From Gallionella sp. UBA6045 (GTDB lineage: Bacteria > Pseudomonadota > Gammaproteobacteria > Burkholderiales > Gallionellaceae), in assembly GCA_002429165.1 (NCBI GenBank), contig DIYV01000006.1, positions 7,514 to 16,159 on the forward strand: 8,646 nt of DNA, written 5' to 3'. The position numbers were made by a program, and so were the translations under genes. This document shows, piece by piece, positions 6,705 through 8,646 of this stretch. How positions within the stretch are numbered: position 1 is the first letter of the stretch; every line of letters starts with the position of its first letter. The notes below the pieces were generated by a model. It ran no database searches and was not told the origin of the DNA. It worked only from the letters and a program-made list of their open reading frames with translations.

Positions 6705-6798
6705 TAATTTGGGGCTGGCGACGGGAAGAGTATCATTCTCGGCGTCAAATTGATTTGAAATTGATCCCTTTACCCATTTTTGTAAAAAGGAGAACAGC

Positions 6799-7320
6799 AT
6801 GACCAAAAGCACAAGCCTGACTACAGCCCTTGGCGGCACACCGGTAAAACTGTACGGCGAATTTCCTCAGGTGGGCAAACCCGCGCCTTCTTTTTCGCTT
6901 GTGAACAAGGATCTTGAAGACATCACGCTCGGCAGCTACGGCGCAAAGCGCAAAGTGCTGAACATCGTGCCCAGTCTGGACACGCCGACCTGCCAGAAAT
7001 CTGCGCGCCGTTTCAATAAGGAAGCCTCGGGCCTGAGTAACACCGTGGTAATCAACATATCCGCCGACCTGCCATTTGCGATGGCGCGATTCTGCAGCAG
7101 CGAGGGATTGAACAACGTGGACAATCTTTCCGTGATGCGCGGCCGCGATTTCATGCGCGACTACGGCGTCAAGATCGCAGATGGACCGTTGTCCGGCGTC
7201 ACCGCACGCGCAGTGGTCGTGCTGGATGGCAACAATGTGGTGCGCTACACCGAACTGGTCAGCGACATCAAGAACGAACCGAATTACGACGCGGCACTGG
7301 CGGCATTGAAAGCGATTTGA
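6799..7320 (+). CDS. tpx: Thiol peroxidase Tpx (atypical 2-Cys peroxiredoxin)
   Basis: A 173-residue Tpx-type peroxiredoxin, the usual length. It reduces H2O2 and organic hydroperoxides using thioredoxin as electron donor. The peroxidatic cysteine is C65 in 'PSLDTPTC' (the Thr three residues before it is the family's catalytic Thr). The resolving cysteine is C99 in '[11 protein letters not shown]', and the active-site Arg is R137 in 'TARAVVV'. Long matches to the E. coli protein are evident, e.g. [16 protein letters not shown], YGV-x-IADGPL and a C-terminal '[10 protein letters not shown]'. The sequence has no signal peptide, and a short extra N-terminal stretch of about 6 residues. AAGGAG (6787-6792) lies six bases before the ATG. 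It appears monocistronic: divergent from the MFS gene and followed by a strong hairpin. Confidence 0.97.
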   Translation: MTKSTSLTTALGGTPVKLYGEFPQVGKPAPSFSLVNKDLEDITLGSYGAKRKVLNIVPSLDTPTCQKSARRFNKEASGLSNTVVINISADLPFAMARFCSSEGLNNVDNLSVMRGRDFMRDYGVKIADGPLSGVTARAVVVLDGNNVVRYTELVSDIKNEPNYDAALAALKAI

Positions 7321-7352
7321 TTTTGCCGGGTTGGCAGTGTAACCGCATGACA

Positions 7353-7376
7353 GGCGCGCCGTGAGAACGGTGCGCC
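7353..7376 (+). terminator. Strong GAGA-loop hairpin downstream of tpx
   Basis: GGCGCGCCGT (7353-7362) pairs fully with ACGGTGCGCC (7367-7376), with one G-T wobble, around a GAGA tetraloop of the GNRA class. It lies about 30 bases after the tpx stop and before the next gene. The downstream bases (GAAATATC) are not T-rich, so it may be a factor-assisted terminator or a 3'-end stabiliser rather than a classical intrinsic terminator. Confidence 0.5.
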
Positions 7377-7461
7377 GAAATATCGAGGCACACTGAACTA
7401 TTGAACCATTGCCAAGTCCTATTCCGGTTGGAAAACATACCAACCAACCCGATTGGTCAAT

Positions 7462-7465
7462 GGAG
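7462..7465 (+). promoter_or_regulatory. Ribosome binding site GGAG that favours a TTG start
   Basis: GGAG at 7462-7465 is followed by a 6-base spacer and TTG at 7472. The in-frame ATG at 7460 overlaps this GGAG and has no ribosome binding site upstream, and the upstream TTG at 7409 also lacks one. The TTG at 7472 gives the cleanest signal peptide (MKNPIHKR then a hydrophobic core). Confidence 0.55.
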
Positions 7466-7471
7466 AATAAA

Positions 7472-8161
7472 TTGAAAAACCCGATACACAAGCGATCCGT
7501 ATATATCATTACTGTTGTACTGGCCCTGGCATCGATCACTCTCGTCACAGGTTGCTCGCAAAAGCCTGCTGCAGAAGAAAATTCGGCACAGATTCAGGCG
7601 GCAGTCGACAAGGCTGTCGGAGAAGCAAAACAACAATTTATCGCCGACCAGCAGGCAGCAGAAAAAGCCAGGCAGGATGCCGCTGCGCAGGCTGAAGAAA
7701 AGCGCAAACAGGAAGAGACTGCAGCAGCCGGGAAAAGGCAGCGCCTTGCCGAACAACACAAGGCTGCAGAAAGAGCCAAGTCGCAACATGCCCTCGCAAG
7801 CACGCAAACCCCGGCACATGAAGTCGTCTGCGCCAACTGCGGGGTGGTGGTATCCATCAATCCGGTTGAAAAGGAAGGGCAGGGATCGGGTCTGGGCGTC
7901 ATTGCCGGCGGAGTCCTGGGCGGCTTGCTGGGCAATCAGGTCGGCAATGGTTCGGGGCGTGACCTGGCGACGATCGCCGGCGCGGTCGGCGGCGCGGTTG
8001 CCGGCAACAAGATCGAGAAAAATGCCAAGAAAGCCACGTCCTACGATATCACTGTGAAAATGGATAACGGCGAAATGCGCACCTTTAATCAGGCAACCGC
8101 ACCCAGTCTCGCCATAGATCAAACGGTCAAAATCGAGAATGACAGAGTTGTAAAATTCTGA
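7472..8161 (+). CDS. Glycine-zipper (17 kDa antigen/SlyB-like) lipoprotein with long charged helix and CxxC
   Basis: From the TTG at 7472 this is 229 residues; an ATG at 7460 would add four. A basic start (MKNPIHKR), a hydrophobic core and the lipobox V25-T-G-C28 mark an exported lipoprotein. Residues about 32-107 are rich in Ala, Glu, Lys, Gln and Arg, with no Pro or Gly runs, and are likely a long helix or coiled coil. A C120-A-N-C-G motif follows, leading into a glycine zipper at 137-179 (GSGLGVIAGGVLGGLLGNQVG..., then ATIAGAVGGAVAGN), the two-helix module of the Rickettsia 17 kDa antigen/SlyB type. The last 50 residues look like a small beta domain ('YDITVKMDNGEMRTF', 'VKIENDRVVKF'). SlyB-like proteins sit at the outer membrane and affect envelope integrity; here that role is inferred. 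The helix-CxxC-zipper order is longer than a minimal SlyB (about 155 residues). It follows tpx after about 150 bases, probably as a separate unit. Confidence 0.88.
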   Translation: MKNPIHKRSVYIITVVLALASITLVTGCSQKPAAEENSAQIQAAVDKAVGEAKQQFIADQQAAEKARQDAAAQAEEKRKQEETAAAGKRQRLAEQHKAAERAKSQHALASTQTPAHEVVCANCGVVVSINPVEKEGQGSGLGVIAGGVLGGLLGNQVGNGSGRDLATIAGAVGGAVAGNKIEKNAKKATSYDITVKMDNGEMRTFNQATAPSLAIDQTVKIENDRVVKF

Positions 8162-8181
8162 CGGCGGGCAGGGACCGGTTT

Positions 8182-8204
8182 TCGATGCGGCGCTGGCGGC
8201 ATCG
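8182..8204. terminator. Hairpin in the gap between convergent lipoprotein and AEC permease genes
   Basis: CGATGC and GCATCG form a 6-bp stem around a 10-base GC-rich loop in the 54-bp gap between two convergent genes. TTTT lies just before it on the plus strand (AAAA after it on the minus strand), which is the wrong side for an intrinsic terminator. It is a low-confidence call based on position. The same bases also resemble the 3' end of tpx. Confidence 0.25.
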
Positions 8205-8215
8205 GGCCAATTGAT

Positions 8216-8646
8216 TCAAAGCCCCATCAGCAGCAGCCAAAGCGGCAGCGTCAGCGCGGACAGCAGCGTGCTCAGCATCACCTGTGCGGCGATCGTGTCG
8301 CCGTCGCCGCCCATGCGTTTCGCCAGCACGTATGACACCGTCGAAACCGGCAACGCGGCCAGCAATACGACTATGTGGAAATACACGCCGCTCAGCCCGA
8401 ACGCAGTAGCCAGACCCCATGCGATCGCGGGCAACACCAGCAGTTTCACCGCCACGCCATACCACAGCGTGCCGGGATGGCTGTGCAGCCCCTGCATGCG
8501 CAGTCCCGCGCCGACAGCGACCAGGCCCAGCGGCAGCGAGGCTTGCGATAACAAACCCAGCGTGGAATTGAGCATCGCCGGCAATGAAATACCCGCAAAG
8601 CTGAAAGTAATTCCGCCCGCAGTCGCGATGATCAGCGGGTTGAGCA
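8216..8646 (-). CDS. AEC-family (auxin efflux carrier-like) permease, C-terminal part
   Basis: The minus-strand frame is open from the right edge of the window to a TGA at 8216-8218, giving the last 142 residues; family members are usually about 310, so the first half is missing. The visible start, L-N-P-L-I-I-A, then a Gly-rich helix and 'LPAMLNSTLGLLSQASLPLGLVAVGAGL', is the typical mid-protein region of AEC transporters (NP-x-IIA; Q-x-x-x-PLGL-x-x-x-GA-x-L). It is followed by helices around 'LWYGVAVKLLVLPAIAWGLA', 'FHIVVLLAALPVSTVSYVLAKRMGGD' (the conserved P-x-x-x-x-x-x-x-LA segment) and a final Leu-rich helix. AEC proteins move small organic acids or similar compounds across the inner membrane; the substrate is unknown here. 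An internal TTG at 8584 is not the true start. It is convergent with the glycine-zipper lipoprotein gene. Confidence 0.88.
   Translation of the reverse strand, partial: LNPLIIATAGGITFSFAGISLPAMLNSTLGLLSQASLPLGLVAVGAGLRMQGLHSHPGTLWYGVAVKLLVLPAIAWGLATAFGLSGVYFHIVVLLAALPVSTVSYVLAKRMGGDGDTIAAQVMLSTLLSALTLPLWLLLMGL

Noticed and set aside
6745..7548. 267-codon minus-strand open frame opposite tpx
   Set aside because: It lies antisense to the unmistakable tpx gene and the start of the lipoprotein gene; its Cys/His/Arg-rich translation looks like a shadow of their codon usage.
7457..8122. 221-codon minus-strand open frame opposite the glycine-zipper lipoprotein
   Set aside because: It is antisense to a gene with a clear lipobox and domain pattern; the Cys/Leu/Phe-rich translation reflects complement of Lys/Glu/Gln/Ala codons.
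1..8646. Search for CRISPR arrays, tRNA or rRNA genes, insertion sequences, toxin-antitoxin pairs or phage genes
   Set aside because: No regularly spaced repeats, cloverleaf-like sequence, transposase or terminal inverted repeats were seen; gaps between genes are short and ordinary.

Overview
The window is a stretch of ordinary bacterial chromosome with short intergenic gaps, moderately GC-rich by eye. The gene set (MgtE, ClC, MscS-like channel, Tpx, glycine-zipper lipoprotein, AEC permease), the protein styles and the strong AAGGAG-type ribosome binding sites fit a Gram-negative proteobacterium. My best guess is a betaproteobacterium, perhaps of the Nitrosomonadales/Gallionellaceae type. That is an impression from protein sequence, not a database result. 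I see no tRNA, rRNA, CRISPR array, insertion sequence, phage gene or replication origin.

Layout, left to right. (1) The 3' end of a multi-pass membrane protein resembling a Wzx/PST-type polysaccharide flippase, + strand, cut by the window edge. (2) An MgtE-type Mg2+ transporter with CBS domains, - strand, convergent with the first gene. (3) A 326-bp divergent intergenic region holding candidate promoters. (4) A small lipoprotein made of two tandem beta-rich repeats, + strand. (5) A ClC-type Cl-/H+ antiporter, + strand. (6) An MscS-family mechanosensitive channel, - strand, split into two overlapping reading frames that look like one disrupted gene. (7) An MFS permease, - strand. (8) A thiol peroxidase (Tpx), + strand, divergent from the MFS gene. 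(9) A glycine-zipper lipoprotein with a long charged helical region and a CxxC pair, + strand. (10) The 3' half of an AEC-family permease, - strand, running off the right edge.

Read together, genes 2, 5 and 6 are three independent ion or osmotic-balance membrane proteins (Mg2+ uptake, chloride/proton exchange, tension-gated release). They lie on different strands, so they are not one operon. The two lipoproteins, Tpx and the permeases look like independently transcribed units. No dedicated multi-gene novel system is evident. The points most worth a second look are the split mscS gene, the tandem-repeat lipoprotein beside the ion transporters, and the CxxC/glycine-zipper lipoprotein with its probable TTG start.
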